Notes under the pieces: model-generated
Databases searched by the model: none
What the model saw: the letters and a program-made list of their open reading frames with translations, nothing else
Told to the model about the DNA's origin: nothing
Shown here: positions 47,773-61,289 of the stretch, in pieces
How positions within the stretch are numbered: the first letter of the stretch is position 1
How the letters are laid out: every line of letters begins with the position of its first letter
Position numbers and translations under genes: made by a program
Assembly (NCBI RefSeq): GCF_004027225.2
Contig: NC_044283.2
Span: 33,254,707 to 33,318,706 of the forward strand
Origin: Strigops habroptila
Lineage: Eukaryota; Chordata; Aves; Psittaciformes; Psittacidae
Direction: 5' to 3'
Length of the DNA stretch: 64,000 bases

Positions 47773-50071
47773 AAAGCTGGTTTTAGACCATGCAAGCCCT
47801 AAAAATAGTCAGATAAAACAAGATTTTCAAAACCTCAGCTTAAGGTTTCTCTTGATCTTGGCCTTTGTGTCAACTTTATTTGCTAGACCCTGCTCATCTT
47901 TGTTACAAATCCTTCCATTTCCTTTGATCCTCACCTCTCTACCCAGTGGGAAGCCAGAGCACCACTTGACCTGGTAGTAGAGAGGGTGACCACAACACAG
48001 ATCTCTCTGTTTCCCCAAGTCTTGAAACAAAATCCCTGCTCCAATAGAAGGTAGGATTTCACCCCTAGTCTGGCAATCTTTTTCCTTGCCACAGAATAAA
48101 TCCTGTAAGTGTTAATGGTTCAGTATCTTCAAGCCAATGACCCGCATAGCTCAAGTACTTCCTAATACTTTGAACTGTGTACAAATGTACTTCCTTTACT
48201 ACCTTTCGTGTAATATTATTTCCAGTCAGTGACCAGCAATCCAGACATGCTTAATATGCAATTTTGCAATATTTAACATGAATTTTATTAACACCACATA
48301 GTAACACAAAGGTGTCCTCAGAGGTTAGGACTCTCTCCTCTGTATTCTGAAGGAGACAGTGTAGTAGCAAAGAATAAAATAGTGCAGAAAGCTGCTGTCT
48401 TGGAGAGGAAATGAGAGGGACTGTTTGATGCAACAAGGAAAAGTTCCGGTTTCTTTGTGCTGTGAGCTATGATAGTCACAAAGGTCTAAACTACACTCCC
48501 TTTGAAACTCAACTATGCAGTCAGTCCTGAAAGCAACTTGAATTGAAAGTGTGAGGTTAGTCCAAACAATTTTGCTAGGCTGGGTGGCTGAATTATTTAG
48601 AATTTGCTTTTCCTAAAATTTCCAGCCATGGATCCTCAAGACTGCTAAAGTAAAAGCTGTGGGATTTACTTTTTCCTCTGTCGTGAGAAAAATGAAAGAT
48701 GCTATATGACACAGAATCTGGAGCTCCAGCTAAAATATGAGAAAGGAGTCAATGTAAGTTTTTACATTCACCTTTCCTCTCCAAAAAAGCTCTACTGTAA
48801 AACTAGTACTTACAGCCCTTCCTTGCTGATTTTCAAAAATGGAGTAGTTCATTATAGAAACTACTGCACTTGCGTGGGAAAATGTGTTACTTACTCAGCC
48901 CCAACACAACCAGTCCAAGTGGCAGCCACTTTACATCCCTGGTGTAGCAGTTGAGACAGGCTGAGTCTAATTGAATAAGATGGTAGCTCCTTTGGTCTTA
49001 ACACTTCAGCTGTGCCTGGGAGATATGAAATATATCTGAAGCTGTTGAAACAAACTGTGAACAGAAACAAGATTTCCAGGATTAACAGAACACTGTGGGG
49101 TTTTTTCCCCCAAAGTGAAAATTCTTATTACAAAGTGAAATGCTTTCTTTCTATTCAAATATTAACTAAAGACTTCACAAATTACAAAACTTGATATTAT
49201 ACTGAATGCCATGATTCCCATGGAATTGAAATTGGTCGTAAAATCGACTTGAAGAAGATGACATAGTTTAAAGTGAATGCATCTATGACCATTTCATGTT
49301 CATGAAAAACAACACTATGTTTCTTTCACTTGGGGAAAACACTTCAAAAAAAAACTTTGAGACTGTAAGAACAAGATTTTCTTGGTTTCAGTAGAAGAAA
49401 TCATAAATTCTGTAGATCCAGGCATTTAAATGCCTGTAGAGATGCTTACAACTTTATTAAAAATGAACTGAAAAATAAGCAGGAACACCGTATGCCAAAA
49501 ATGTCATAAACCAGAAAAAATCTCTCCCAAACCCCTCTCCTGTTTATATTCAAAATCTGTCTAAGCTTCATTCACTAGAATAGAACACTTGCACAACAGC
49601 CAGTTGGGGATGTAACACAAGATGTGAGTACAATGTTGTTATCTATTCAAACTCAGAAATAAGAACATAAAAAGCACAGAGGTGAGGCCACAGGCAAGAC
49701 CCTTAATCCTTGCAATGCCCTGCAAATTATATCATGTAGCATATGCTTGAGGTGGCAGAGAGAGCCCTACTTTGACGACATTTAATGATACAGGAGCCCT
49801 CCCAAGAAGGTCACGTTTCTGCTCCTCCCCATTCCGTGGAAGGTCAGAGCTTCCTTCAGCAAATTACCCTTTTGGATCCAACTGGCTTTTTTGTATATTT
49901 AATAAAAAGTGGTCAGAATGAAAATGAAACATATTTGATTTACCAAATAAACTTGCTAAATTTGCACTGACGTTTGACCTGAATATTCTTTTTAAGTTTG
50001 GTTCATATGCCAAAGGATAAACCCAACTATTCATACAGCTTTACTGAAAGCAGTTCTGTTGTCACCCTAAT

Positions 50072-50187
50072 TATAGAATCACAGAATGGTTTGGCTTGGA
50101 AGGGACCTTAAAGATCATTTAGTTCCACACCCCCACCATGCGTAGGTGGAACTTCCACTAGACCAAGTTGCTCAAAACCTCATCCAA
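50072..50187 (-). mobile_element. CR1 3' end fragment (minus)
   Basis: Read on the minus strand this is a CR1 3' terminus. The plus strand shows the complemented octamers TATAGAAT CACAGAAT (50072-50087), then TGGTTTGGCTTGGAAGGGAC, TTAAAGATCATTTAGTTCCA and CCACTAGACCAAGTTGCTCA. The match ends at CATCCAA (50187), so only about 115 bp of the 3' untranslated region remains. It is moderately diverged. Confidence 0.92.
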
Positions 50188-53100
50188 TTTTCTAAAAATA
50201 GAAAACAAGTATCTTTTACCTCAGTTCCAAAGACCTGACATAACCCCCACATTTCATGAGAAACATGCATGCCTTTGATTCCTATGTGATTCCCAGGATA
50301 AGAAGATACATGTTTCATACAGTGACCAAGCACTATAAATAACAGAATTTCAGCCCAGTGAAGCAACTGAAGTAACAGTTATCAGAAGAACAACCATCAG
50401 ACAATAGTCACTCCACCTCTGACCTTTCAGATCTCAGTTCCCTACTTACACAGCCCTGAACCCAACCAGACCCTCTGCTAACTCTTTTTTTTCCCTGCCT
50501 CCGTCTTCTTCTTTCCATCTCAGCACTATCCCTTGAAGCTTCTCACAACACAGTGTCCATCATGGAGATGGAACTGCACAGCCAGAGCAGGACGTTAAAC
50601 CATAGAGCCATAGAACTGGACCTCCACAGACATTTACCAGAACTTTTTTAGGACATGTCAAGGAGCAAAAAAATTCTAACTAAACAGCATAAGCTAAAAG
50701 GAAAACAATGTTTTATATCCTTCACATTTTCTTTCACTTCTACTAGCCCAGCCTTTTCTCTCCTGATCCTAAATTCCTCCTCCTACCTTAATTTGTATAT
50801 GTGTTTAACACAGTTCTATTATAACCAGGACATAACAAGAGACAGAGGCAGGAACCAAAAACTTCCTTTGCCTTCCACTGGCCTAGGGAGAGAAACTTCT
50901 CATCTCTTCTCCACCACACTCTGCTTCATAGTGACCAGCTGCAACGAGCAAGAGAGAGCATTTCTTCCACAACATGTTTCGGACATACCTCACAGAAGTA
51001 GGACACATGATTTTGAACACGTTCTGATTAGGAGGACGTGGATCCCATTTCCTGTTTTCCAGATAGGTGCTCTGATCCCAAGATAGTTACCCATCTATGA
51101 GATGGGTAACTATAAGAAGCAGCAGAAAACCCAGTTTGTGACCAGGGAATTTTTAATGGGACTCTCTCTCCACAGGCAGGCTCTTTAAGTTTTAATTTTT
51201 CACAGTTCTCTGATGTAAGTTTCTCATGCATGTGTAAGCCTTGCAGCATGTGCCAAGACCCGATGTTAAACCTATGCCTTGGCTGAGGGGCCCTCAGCTT
51301 CAATCATGGCAGAGGAACTTGTAAAACACTCTAATTTTGTTTACCAAGGTGTAAGTAATGAGAAATCAGTTCCATCCATCCCCATGTATGTGCATTTGGG
51401 CAGCATTCTTGCATGTGCGAAGTCTTACAGTCTGAGCTTGTCAGTGCGAAGTTTGTTTTTCTGTAAAGCAGTTTACTGGGTGCTCAGAATTTTAGTTAAT
51501 CATTAACTGTCTTTTCAACTCATCATCTTTCACAAACACTTCAGTGACCTTTTTGATTGTGCTAAATAGTAGGAAAGTTTTCTCTCCCAGTGAAAAACTG
51601 CAAAAGAATACTATTTTGTATGCCTGTTATACTTTCAAGAAGCTATTTACTGATCAGGGCAATCCAGGTGGATTGACTAAGGGGTTTAGATTACTAACAT
51701 TTAACTGAAACACTCAGTTCCAGCCACAGAGAAATCCAGCTAAATCTGAGACTGCATAATCAGGGACTGATTTGTCAGGGCTGTTTATATAAATTATATT
51801 CTTAATTATAGCCAAAAAGCTGTCTATTAATAAGTGTACAGGATGCATCCCACTGCAACTGTGATCTGCTATTGGCAGTTCTCACAGCCTGAATCACAGA
51901 TTTCTCAATATTCAGTGTTCCTTTGAGCTTCCATAAAAACAATGCACAAGTACTGCCTAGCATTTAGAGTTACCAAGTAAAAATATAAACACAAGCATTA
52001 AAAAGATTGTAAATTAACCAAATTCAAAATGAAGAAAACAGTAGTATTTTGAAACCAACCTCAGTATTTTGGTGTTATTTTTCCAGTGTTGTAAGAAATG
52101 AAAAAAATCAGCCTGTCCTAATCTGCCATTCTGTAGGATTATGAAAGAGTACCTCATTTTAAGCGATATCCTTGAAAGTCATGCTTATTCAAGCTTAAAT
52201 TTTCTACCCTAGTAATCAAGGACTTCCTACATCCCTGAGAGTGTCTTTAGGAAATTTGGTGCTTTCAAGTTAAAATAGATTCTAGAAACATCAAAGAAAT
52301 TGCGAAAGGATGAAAAGTTATTTTTTCATCTATATTATTCCTATCATTGTCCATTAAGATTTGAGTAAGAAAGGAACAAAGAATGCTGATATTTTAAATT
52401 TGTAACTGTCTACTTCTTCCACTATCAGAGAAAGAAACCTAGGAACCCAAGAAGCGACAGAGAGTAAAAAGGAAAAAAAGTCTGTGTTTTCCTGGATATA
52501 TATGCAACTAGATAACTGGATGAACTACCTTTTTAAGCAAACATGCTTAATTGTAACTGGGATATGATCCCGCATTTGGCAAATAAAATGTGAATTTGTT
52601 AGTTGAAGGACAGCTTTTTGTACTGCATAGCTGGGGAAGATTCAAATAAACTAATTGTGCATTCTATAATTCCCAGGGATTTGTAGGGGAGCCAGATATC
52701 TAAATAGTGAGAATTAAATTACCACACTTAGAATTGCCATCTGGGTTCCTATCTGATGTGATCAGAAAGACTTTGGAAAAAAGCAGGCAGCTTAACTCAT
52801 GGTCTTCAGATGCAAGAACTCTGACTTCATTTACAAAAATGAACATTCACAGAAGCAAACACAAAACCAAGACCCCATACCCATATAGGACCTCTTTTTC
52901 AGAGCTTCTTGTAGCTACTCTTTGTCCATGGGTCTTATGAGACAGAAACAACAACAGCCAACCCATGTATAGTCCATTGCTTGTTCTGAAAAACCTTGGG
53001 TTTGGATTTTATGCATTTTTTGGTTCATGTAGATTTATATAACAATAACAAAGTAAAACAAATACATCACTTTGGAATCACTTTGATTTCCAGTACTGGC

Positions 53101-56100
53101 ATCCAGTAGTTTTTGTATCATCATTCATATCTCTTCTTATCATGTTGATGCTAGAAAATGGAAGGTAACTCAGTGCTTACACTGCCCGTACAAATGTCAC
53201 CAGGATGTCAGATAAGCTGCAAACCGTAAAACTGTGCAGAGGAGAGATCAGGAGAGAAAGCTGCCAGTCCTTTTTCCAACGTGCATATGATTGCCCCTGC
53301 AATTCTTCTGGGAGATAAATTATTCAAAAAGATTTTCTTTTTTAGCACTATAGCAGTGGAGTTTTCTTAAAAAATAAAACCCTCTTTGGAGGACTGTGAA
53401 AAAATGGAGACTTTTTGACAAGAAACATGGTTTATGTTTAAAATTATGACGTGATTTCCAAAGCTGAAATACGCAGGTGGATCTGGTTGACTTCTGGGGA
53501 TAATGAGGGGGATAAATGAGACAGAGATAGGCATAGATTATGGTAAAAGCATGGCCCTCATAAAGAAGTGCAAGGGAGGGGGCAAAGTACTTTCACCAAG
53601 AAAAATAGACAGCTGTAAGATGCAGCATACCTTTAAGTTACAACTTGTATCATATGTCACATGGCTGTTACTACATTTCTTCAAGTATTTACAATCATTT
53701 GCTGTGAAAAGTAGTAAGGGTCCCTAAAAGTTTCAAAAAGTCTTTGAAAAAAATCTCAAAAAGTTGACAGGCATAAATAAGCCATCCAAAATGGGTAGGT
53801 ATTTAAAACTCAATCTGGTATCAATGTATAGTGTATTTAAGAAAGTTACCTAGATTCAAATAGTTTAAAGACCAGTAACATGCTTCAGGTCTTTTTACTG
53901 AGGTGGTTATTTCCAAGACATCTATCAAAGGACAATAGTTGTAAACATGACATTACAGCAGCCCTAAAAACACTATTCAAACTGTAGTTTTTAAGAGTAT
54001 AGAAGGAGAACACCTGTGTGATTAATTTTTCCAGACTAAGCCACCATTCCAGTGAAGTCTAAAAAGTAATCACCTGATAACTCACATAGTCTTGTAACCA
54101 AATAAATCTCTAGGATTTCCTTCTAATACTATTAAGGTTCCATTTCTGAATTGTATTATTAATTATCTCTAAGCGTGCATAGTGAAACTAATTCACCAAA
54201 AGCCCTCAAAAACATCCATGCTTCACAGTCTTATGTTCTAAAACTAATTTCAGTGCTGCTAAATCTCACAAAATTATCAGAAGTCCCATAATTATTTTTT
54301 TGTTTGTTTCTCTCTAGCACACAACCTTTTTTAAGCATAAGAATAGGCAAAGGATATGCCTATAAAGTAAATATTACATCAGAGCCAAGGGACCCACAAG
54401 CACTTCCAAGCTCCCACACTTGGGAAGCCCCACACAGGTTCGGACTATGTCAGGATGAGACCTGAGGACCAACCATTCCCCTCCTATCTGTTCAAGACCT
54501 GGTCCTAGTCTCAAGTCTAAGGACTCTCTGTCTAATTCAATGTCTCTTCATGGTTTTGAAGATGAGGAAGTCTTGACATAAGCATCATCACTTTTAATGA
54601 TGCATTAAACCTCAGAAAAGCCTTTAACAGTCATCCCACCCACAAAGGAAAATTTCTGAAGTTACGTTTTCAGAGAAAAGGGCTGTCCTAGGTCAGATAT
54701 ATAAAATAACTTGGTGAGATGTGGAGACTTTGAGCTAATTCCCTTTATCTAAAAGTTATACCATATCTAGCAAAGTGATTACTCTAGCATTGATTTTTAA
54801 AGCTTACTTCAGAGTACTATTGATCTATCCTGGTGAAATAAAGCTAGTTCTTCTATAATAAGGTACTTGGCTATCTATACAAATTTCTTAATTTCCAAAC
54901 ACAGTTCAGCTATCAAGTACAGAAGATACAAAAAATGTGTATCTGAGGACATATGCTATATCACCCAGGAACAGATTTAATTAATTCTTTAAATTCTTCA
55001 AAATGTTTCTTGCACTTAAATGTACTGTAACAGCTAACAAATGCTCATTCAGCTAAATGAACATCCAACTTCCTCAGCCAACACAGACAAGGTCAGATGA
55101 AAGACAGAAGCTCTGCTGAACAAGTTATAATGAAAGTTCATGTGCTGAGAAAGACAACTGATAAACTACAGAGAATTGAAGAGAGACACTTATCAAGCAC
55201 AGCTCATGGTTAGTTGTGTAGGCATTGGGGAAGGTTCTGCTTTTTAGGCACACCGATGCAGTGCAATTTAGCACTATGAAAAAGCACCCAAGCTCTGAAC
55301 AAGGACCAAAACAAAACCAGTAAGAACTCAGTTGCACCAAGATTGTGCTGAATCAAGGCTAATTAGCCTTGCTATTCAGCAGAACTAATTTACTCTGGAG
55401 GAGCATTAAATTGCTCCTGGTCCCGAGGCAGGGCCTTTGCAACACACTGGACAGCCCACAGCACCACCCAGACATTCCAGCTCACAGAGACCTGGCTCAG
55501 GGATCATTTACAGGAACACAGCCTGCAGCCCTCTCCTGTAATACAGCAGAGCTTTAATAAATCGTTACATTGATGCCACTTTGCAGCATAGAGAAGATAT
55601 AGGATAATATCCTGCAGAGAGAAGCTCTGGCCTCACTAAAGGTAGAGGTGAACTACTCATTAACTTGAATAAGGCCAGAATTTCCCTTTCCTTATAGTGA
55701 GTCCCAACTTGTTCAACTCAGCATCAGCTACTTTACCTCTGAATTCACTCCAGCTGGAATGTTCAGCTTAATACATATAGATCATCTCAGTCACATCTGA
55801 AATGCGCTGACCCTTGGGGTTGAGAGGCTCCTTGTCACTTCTTTCTTGTGACATCTCCAAGCTGGTTTTCAAACAAGAAAGAAAAGGAAAATTCTTCAAA
55901 AGAGACGGTAAATAAAAGGCAGATGAGGAGAATGAATATGTTGCCCTGGCTGAAATGTAACTGAGACAGTTCAAGTTGGCATCTGTATATTTTGAGAAAG
56001 TGCCAGAGTAACCATAAGCGGTGGTGCTCCTTATTCCGCTTCCTTGAACATTGAATATCTATCAGCAAAGTACAATTTGTACCACTACTTTTTCATTTTC

Positions 56101-59100
56101 TCTCTGCATTATATATTTTTATATATTACCCTATAGTGCTGACGGACAGAATCAGGCCTCTGTATTTCTTCTCTTTCTAAAGTATTGCTTTTTCTCTTGT
56201 TTCTTATGGAAGAATTAAAAGCCCAAAAGTCAACAGCACTTCATTTTCTCCTCTTGCTTGCCTTATTGTATGTTTGCATGCTTCAACTGCCAAACTATAT
56301 TTAGTTCTCACACACAATCCCCATTCTTTATTCTCATCAGTAAGTTTGTTGCTGGTTTGTTTTTTTTCTTGCTTAAGCTCTTTCATCAATCTTCCCTTGA
56401 GCCATGAATTTTAATCTTTTCTACAGTTTAAAACTGCACTGGAAGGACCGGTATTTCTACATATACTGCTTAACACCAGCACATCCTCCAGTTCCTTCTT
56501 ACTCCTTCCCTGATGTCAAAGAGGTCTACCAACTTCCCATTTTACCTTTAAGAAATAATTATTCCAGCAGATACTTATTTAATCCTCTCACATAAAATTT
56601 TTTGCTATACAGTTTACTGTCTCTGTAAACTCATATGGTAGCGGGTAAGCAGCTCAGCCTCTCTGGTATGAAGAACACTTTTGATTGATTAAAAAAAATG
56701 GTATTTGAGTTGAGGGTGCTAGTGCCAGGAGACAAAGTGATGATAAATAGAAGTGTAGAAGATTGAAAGGTTATTTAGTGTAGTTATCTAGGCTTATATT
56801 CTTACAACTGCATGTAATATATAGAGGAGGAATTTATCAGAGACCACAATGGCTTAAGAATCCTATTTACCAAATAAAACTATATGGTCAAAGCTGAGAC
56901 CTCACAGACACACTGAAAATCTGACTTTCCACATATGTCACCCAGGTGTGGGTTTTTTTCTCTTTTTCTAGAAGTCAGTTGCCAATAGCATCATCGTCTG
57001 CACCTTCTGTGCCTCAGGTGAGAGCTGTTCTCAAGCAGGCTGTGAGGCAAGCGAGAAGCCTACTCCCATCTTTGGGTAGCTGTTTCATAGCACAATATTC
57101 AGAAATTTTTGGTATTTATAACAGCTATGTTCTGATTGAAAATTCAGGGTTTCTTGTTATCCCTTAGAGGGCTCATATGTATGCATGATGTGCTCACCTG
57201 AGACTTATGGATACAGCCAGAAAAATAAACATTTAAGTAATAATGGAAATTTGCCAAGGTGGGTTCGGAACAAGATTTGGATGCCATTTTCAAAATGTCA
57301 ACTATTTCCTACACTAGGAAGTACACAGTCAGGTGTTCCTTGTTCGGTAAAATGGACAGAATTTAAAAAAAAAATGAAAATTATAATTTATGAATTAAAA
57401 CATTACCATTTCTTTTTGCCTAGAGTCTTTGTACAAGAAAAACTGCATTTAATCATGAGAAATGACTGAACAACATTAATATGTAAAAAAAATTATTCAT
57501 TCAAAACAATTGGTTTTACAATGGTTTGATCTGTCCAGTGGCTTGAAAAATTGAAACTTCTTTAAATAAAACTGAGCTCAAGTGTTAAGAAAACTAACTT
57601 CATATCAAATTAATATTTTCTTAATATACATAATGAAAATGTCATAATCTTCTCATTAGAAATGTTTCCAGTCTAAAAATAATGAACATCCAAAAATCCA
57701 CTTTGTTTTATGTTTACCTTCTACCCCACTAGCCTAACTGCAGAACACAACAGCAAAAGCTCATATAATGCCATATCTAGAAGAGTTACCAGGTACACTA
57801 ATTCAGTTATCATCTCTCTGAGTATTTAGTCTTTACTTAGAGATTTTTTTTCTGTGTGCTTCTCATGTGCTTACAAATTTAACAGGCAGTGTTTCAAAGC
57901 AAAAGTTGTCCATAGCTGTTATAAAGCTGTTTGGGTTATGCATTCATACAACAAATTGCCATAACCCCTTTTGCTGTCTTTACCATGCTTAGAAAAGCCT
58001 TTTGATTTGTGGGTAATGTTTCGTACACTAAACATTAATGAAATGGAAGATTAGATTACCCCAACCAGTCAAAATGTCTGTTGACTGTACATTACAAAGA
58101 AGATGTATAAGCAACACTGACCAAAGCAGCAGATCTATTATTTACAAAACTGATCACAGCATCTGAAACACAAGTCCACTACCCATCTCTGCTATATATT
58201 TCAGTAAAGCAACAGCAGCTGATTTAATATTAATAGCTTAATGTACATTCTTACACTATTTCCGAAAAAATAATAAAAATATATGGACTAGTTATTTTCT
58301 GCAAAAGAAACCAACAGATGTACATATGAAGAACTTGTTCATTATCCTCTACATTCATCTATCGCTTCTCTCTCACCCTAGTAGAAATAATTCATTTCAC
58401 TAAAGAATCGTCTATGTTCTAATAGCCTAGAAATTTTATTCATTTCTTCTGTTCCTGCAATCTATCTTAAGGAAACATAATTGCACCTCTAATTGAAACA
58501 TCATTTTTAACTCAGCAAAAGCCCTTCACTGCCCATCCAGCTGTCCTTAAAAGATCTTTCAATGCTGTAACTAGAGATGAACAAAATGAGAATCAAAGTG
58601 ACAAGAGTTAGAATAGTGAGCTCTGCGCAAAGAGTACCCATCAAGTCCAGACATAGATTTCTTCAAATATGGGGGAATGTCCAGCCTATGACATCAAGTC
58701 CAACAGTTGAGCTTAGTCCATTCATAATGATTGGTTATCCTGTAACACCTGGTACTACTGAGAAATTACATTCTTAACAGCATACTAAGTCCTTTCCATT
58801 AAGTTCATAGGGTATAATCTAGATGTTTGGTTGAATAAATCAAACACCATGTGTTAGATATGTTATGAAGTAACCTTTTGCACTGCATCAAAATATACAC
58901 CAAAACCTAGGCTGTTTTGGTGCCACATATGTCTGCAAGTAATAAGGTTCTGAAAGCAATTCACTGAAAAATAAGAGTCTCACTGACCAGGAAGGCATGA
59001 GTCATTTTACCATGGGTATCCCCTGTGTTCAGACAATGCATTTAGGAAACATGAGTTATCTCTCTATAATCTTGTCTGTGCTAAAGTATTGTAGATGGTC

Positions 59101-60694
59101 ATCACAGTGTCATAAGCACATCCTTGAAAAACGCAATTCAGAGTCTCTCCATCAATCAAAGCATAGAAACAGTAGCTGAAAACATTCCTGTAATTACTTA
59201 ATGATAAAACAGTGTTGTTGTTTACTTTGAAGACTTCTCCCAGTCAGGCCAGAGCAAAGAAGTGTAGAGAGGCATCATAAGTGATAGTCTTGAAGCAAAG
59301 AAAGAATAAGAGACGTGCTTCAAATAATCAGCTCTTTCAAATCCCAATTTGAATTGCAAGATTACCCTTACTCATCTCTTTTCCAAGTGTGTGTCTCTTA
59401 CGGTAATTTTATCTATCTGTATGTCTGGATAGTGTTGATGGAGTTCATTTCTGGAATGGAAAAGTAATGCCTAGTGCTGGCATATAATCTGTGGCCTGCC
59501 TATTGAGGCTGCTCTCAGGTTTAGAGTATTTCAGCAGTGCACATTGACCTTGGAGGAACCAATGTCAGTGACTTACATCATTTACGAAATTCTGTGTTAA
59601 ATCTAAAAGGGAATGCCGAAAATTCAGGTCAGATTTTTCCAAATTTAAGTTCTGATGGAACATTTGGCCTACATTTTTAGTTCAGGAGATTTACCCTTTA
59701 TCTTGTCTTAAGATTTACATAGTATTGTCAGTGCCACACATGTGACAGCTGTGAGTCAGATCTCTGAAAATAATGGAAAAAACTTTAATATCAGGAGAAT
59801 TTTTGTCCAGAGAAACTGCTTTCAAATACTAATGGTAGCTTGTAAGCCTCTAGGATGGCCATAGGTCATCCTGTTTTTCAGCTTTTTTCTCTGCAACCAC
59901 AGGAGACAGAAATGTACTTTCTATGTACAAAGGTGACCTTCCTACCCAGACCTATGCATCTAGCAGCTGCAGTTTTCAAAGGAATCTCAAATACAGAACA
60001 TTCTGTAGAAAAATAAAAAATAATACCAACCGAGTACAAAAATCTGTAAGTCAATATCAACCATATTTATGAGGACCTATGAGTTATTTATTTTGCAAAT
60101 GTTTTTTTCATTAGGTAGCACGTGGAAGCTAACAAAGATGAGTTTCCATTTTATTGTGCGTAGTAAGCTAAGAGTCCAGAAGCAACAGAAAGAGGTGCAA
60201 AAGAAGTGATTTTTCTTGTTATGTAATGGATGAAAATACTTCAAACTAAAGTTCTGCTACCACCTTGAGATGGTTTTCTGCTTTTTCCTTGCATGCCTCC
60301 ATAACCCAAGGTAAATCTCCAGTTACTTAATACCACGTTGAAAAAAATCTTCTTGTAGGCAAAAGGGGAGGCACCACACATGCACATTCAAAATGTATTG
60401 CTAGTCCAGCTAAACAATTTAACAGCTTAATAATCCATGTATTCCAATTAACACAGAAAAGCTTCATTAATAACACAGGAAAAATGCTGTAGAAAGAAAA
60501 TAGGTCTTCTATAATGTACTCCTTTTCTCTCATGTGCATTTGCCTTTCCCATGTCTCCTCTAGTCCTAAGGTCAATGGTTTTAGGCTTTCTTGAGAGGCT
60601 TTCAAGGAGAGTAGGGTGAACGGGTGTTGTGTGTACAGCAACCATCAGTATCCTCAGTCCTTCACTAGGAGTATGATGTTCATGGTGGGGATCC
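50188..60694. other. AT-rich non-coding DNA, no gene recognised
   Basis: The longest frame is 143 codons (50655-51086 plus) with no recognisable domain, and its stop and the neighbouring 91-codon antisense frame fall in unremarkable sequence. A 14-bp perfect hairpin lies at 51083-51113. A somewhat GC-richer patch at about 55390-55560 ends in an AATAAA box at about 55556, but no gene or LTR partner is visible. Nothing else could be named. Confidence 0.6.
51083..51113. repeat. Perfect inverted repeat (14-bp stem, 3-nt loop)
   Basis: ATAGTTACCCATCT is followed by ATG and then the exact complement AGATGGGTAACTAT. The mixed-composition 14-bp stem without mismatch is longer than expected by chance in 64 kb. 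Confidence 0.92.
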
Positions 60695-60996
60695 CAAAGA
60701 TCAACTTGAAGTTATCTTTTTATTCTTTTTATCATAGTCTGCTTCTTTCTCTTTGCTTCCCAGCTGAAGTTTGAAAGATGCCTCCCCAGCCCTTTTATCC
60801 CAAGGGGCTATTGTTTGTTACACACTGGTTCCCTAGGGCTCTTTGGCCTTTACTGCATACAGTTTTGCATTGCTCAAGCTACAACAGGTCAGACAGTATT
60901 CACTGACCACTGCACGGCTGTTAAACCAAGCTACAACCAGCTCAGGCCAAGGCATTTACTGAGCTAGCACAACTAACTCATGTCTTTATATTAGTC
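60695..60996 (+). mobile_element. Unclassified interspersed repeat, copy B (plus)
   Basis: This is the direct-orientation partner of 29864-30175 (which is on the minus strand). Shared blocks occur in the same order: a pyrimidine tract GCTTCTTTCTCTTTGCTTCC at 60741, CAGCTGAAGTTTGAAAGATG, CCCCAGCCC, GGCCTTTACT, the stretch ending in CTACAACCAGCTCAGGCCAA, and an ACTCATGTCTTTATATTAG block that also has a counterpart. Copy A has an extra ~6 bp after the first block. Neither copy shows clear terminal inverted repeats or target duplications that I can define. The conserved pyrimidine run plus CAG looks like a 3' splice site, which might indicate a domesticated exon or an ERV internal acceptor; that is speculation. 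Confidence 0.7.
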
Positions 60997-61289
60997 ATGT
61001 TTAGGCCTATTTTATCTTCTCATTGTTCTTTATTCCTTTCACTCTATTGTGATTTTAAATGGCCTTGAGTTTTCTGAACAAACAAAACTGAAAGGAAGGA
61101 AAAGAAGTCCATAATAAAAAATTTTGTTGTCTGAAGGAGAAGGAAAGGACTAAACCAGCTAAAGAATGGGTAAGAAAAATAAACACACAAATATTCTTCC
61201 GATGATATTTCAAGTTCAAAAAGACACATGTATTATAGAAAAAAAAACCAAACCCATGATTTTGTATCATTGTTGGTGATCACAGTCAG
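60997..61289. other. AT-rich spacer
   Basis: About 290 bp of AT-rich DNA between repeat copy B and the degenerate CR1. No gene is recognised; the two overlapping minus-strand frames (61044-61270) look spurious. Confidence 0.55.

Larger units (their letters stand above)
40021..50071. other. AT-rich non-coding DNA, no gene or large transposon recognised
   Basis: Ten kilobases without any open frame above about 80 codons. Contents I can point to: poly-A runs at 42317-42333 and 42382-42400, perfect hairpins at 44651-44679, 45762-45791, 45815-45840 and 47746-47772, an 18-bp direct duplication at 45192-45222 and an A-rich tract at 46518-46565. No RNA gene is recognised. Confidence 0.6.

Noticed and set aside
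50590..50620. ACCATAGAGCCATAGAACTGG as another minus-strand CR1 tail
   Set aside because: It resembles the complemented octamers only loosely and no CR1 sequence follows in the expected direction.
50655..51086. 143-codon plus-strand frame
   Set aside because: No recognisable domain, no coding-like partner exons, and a size still plausible for chance in 64 kb of both strands.
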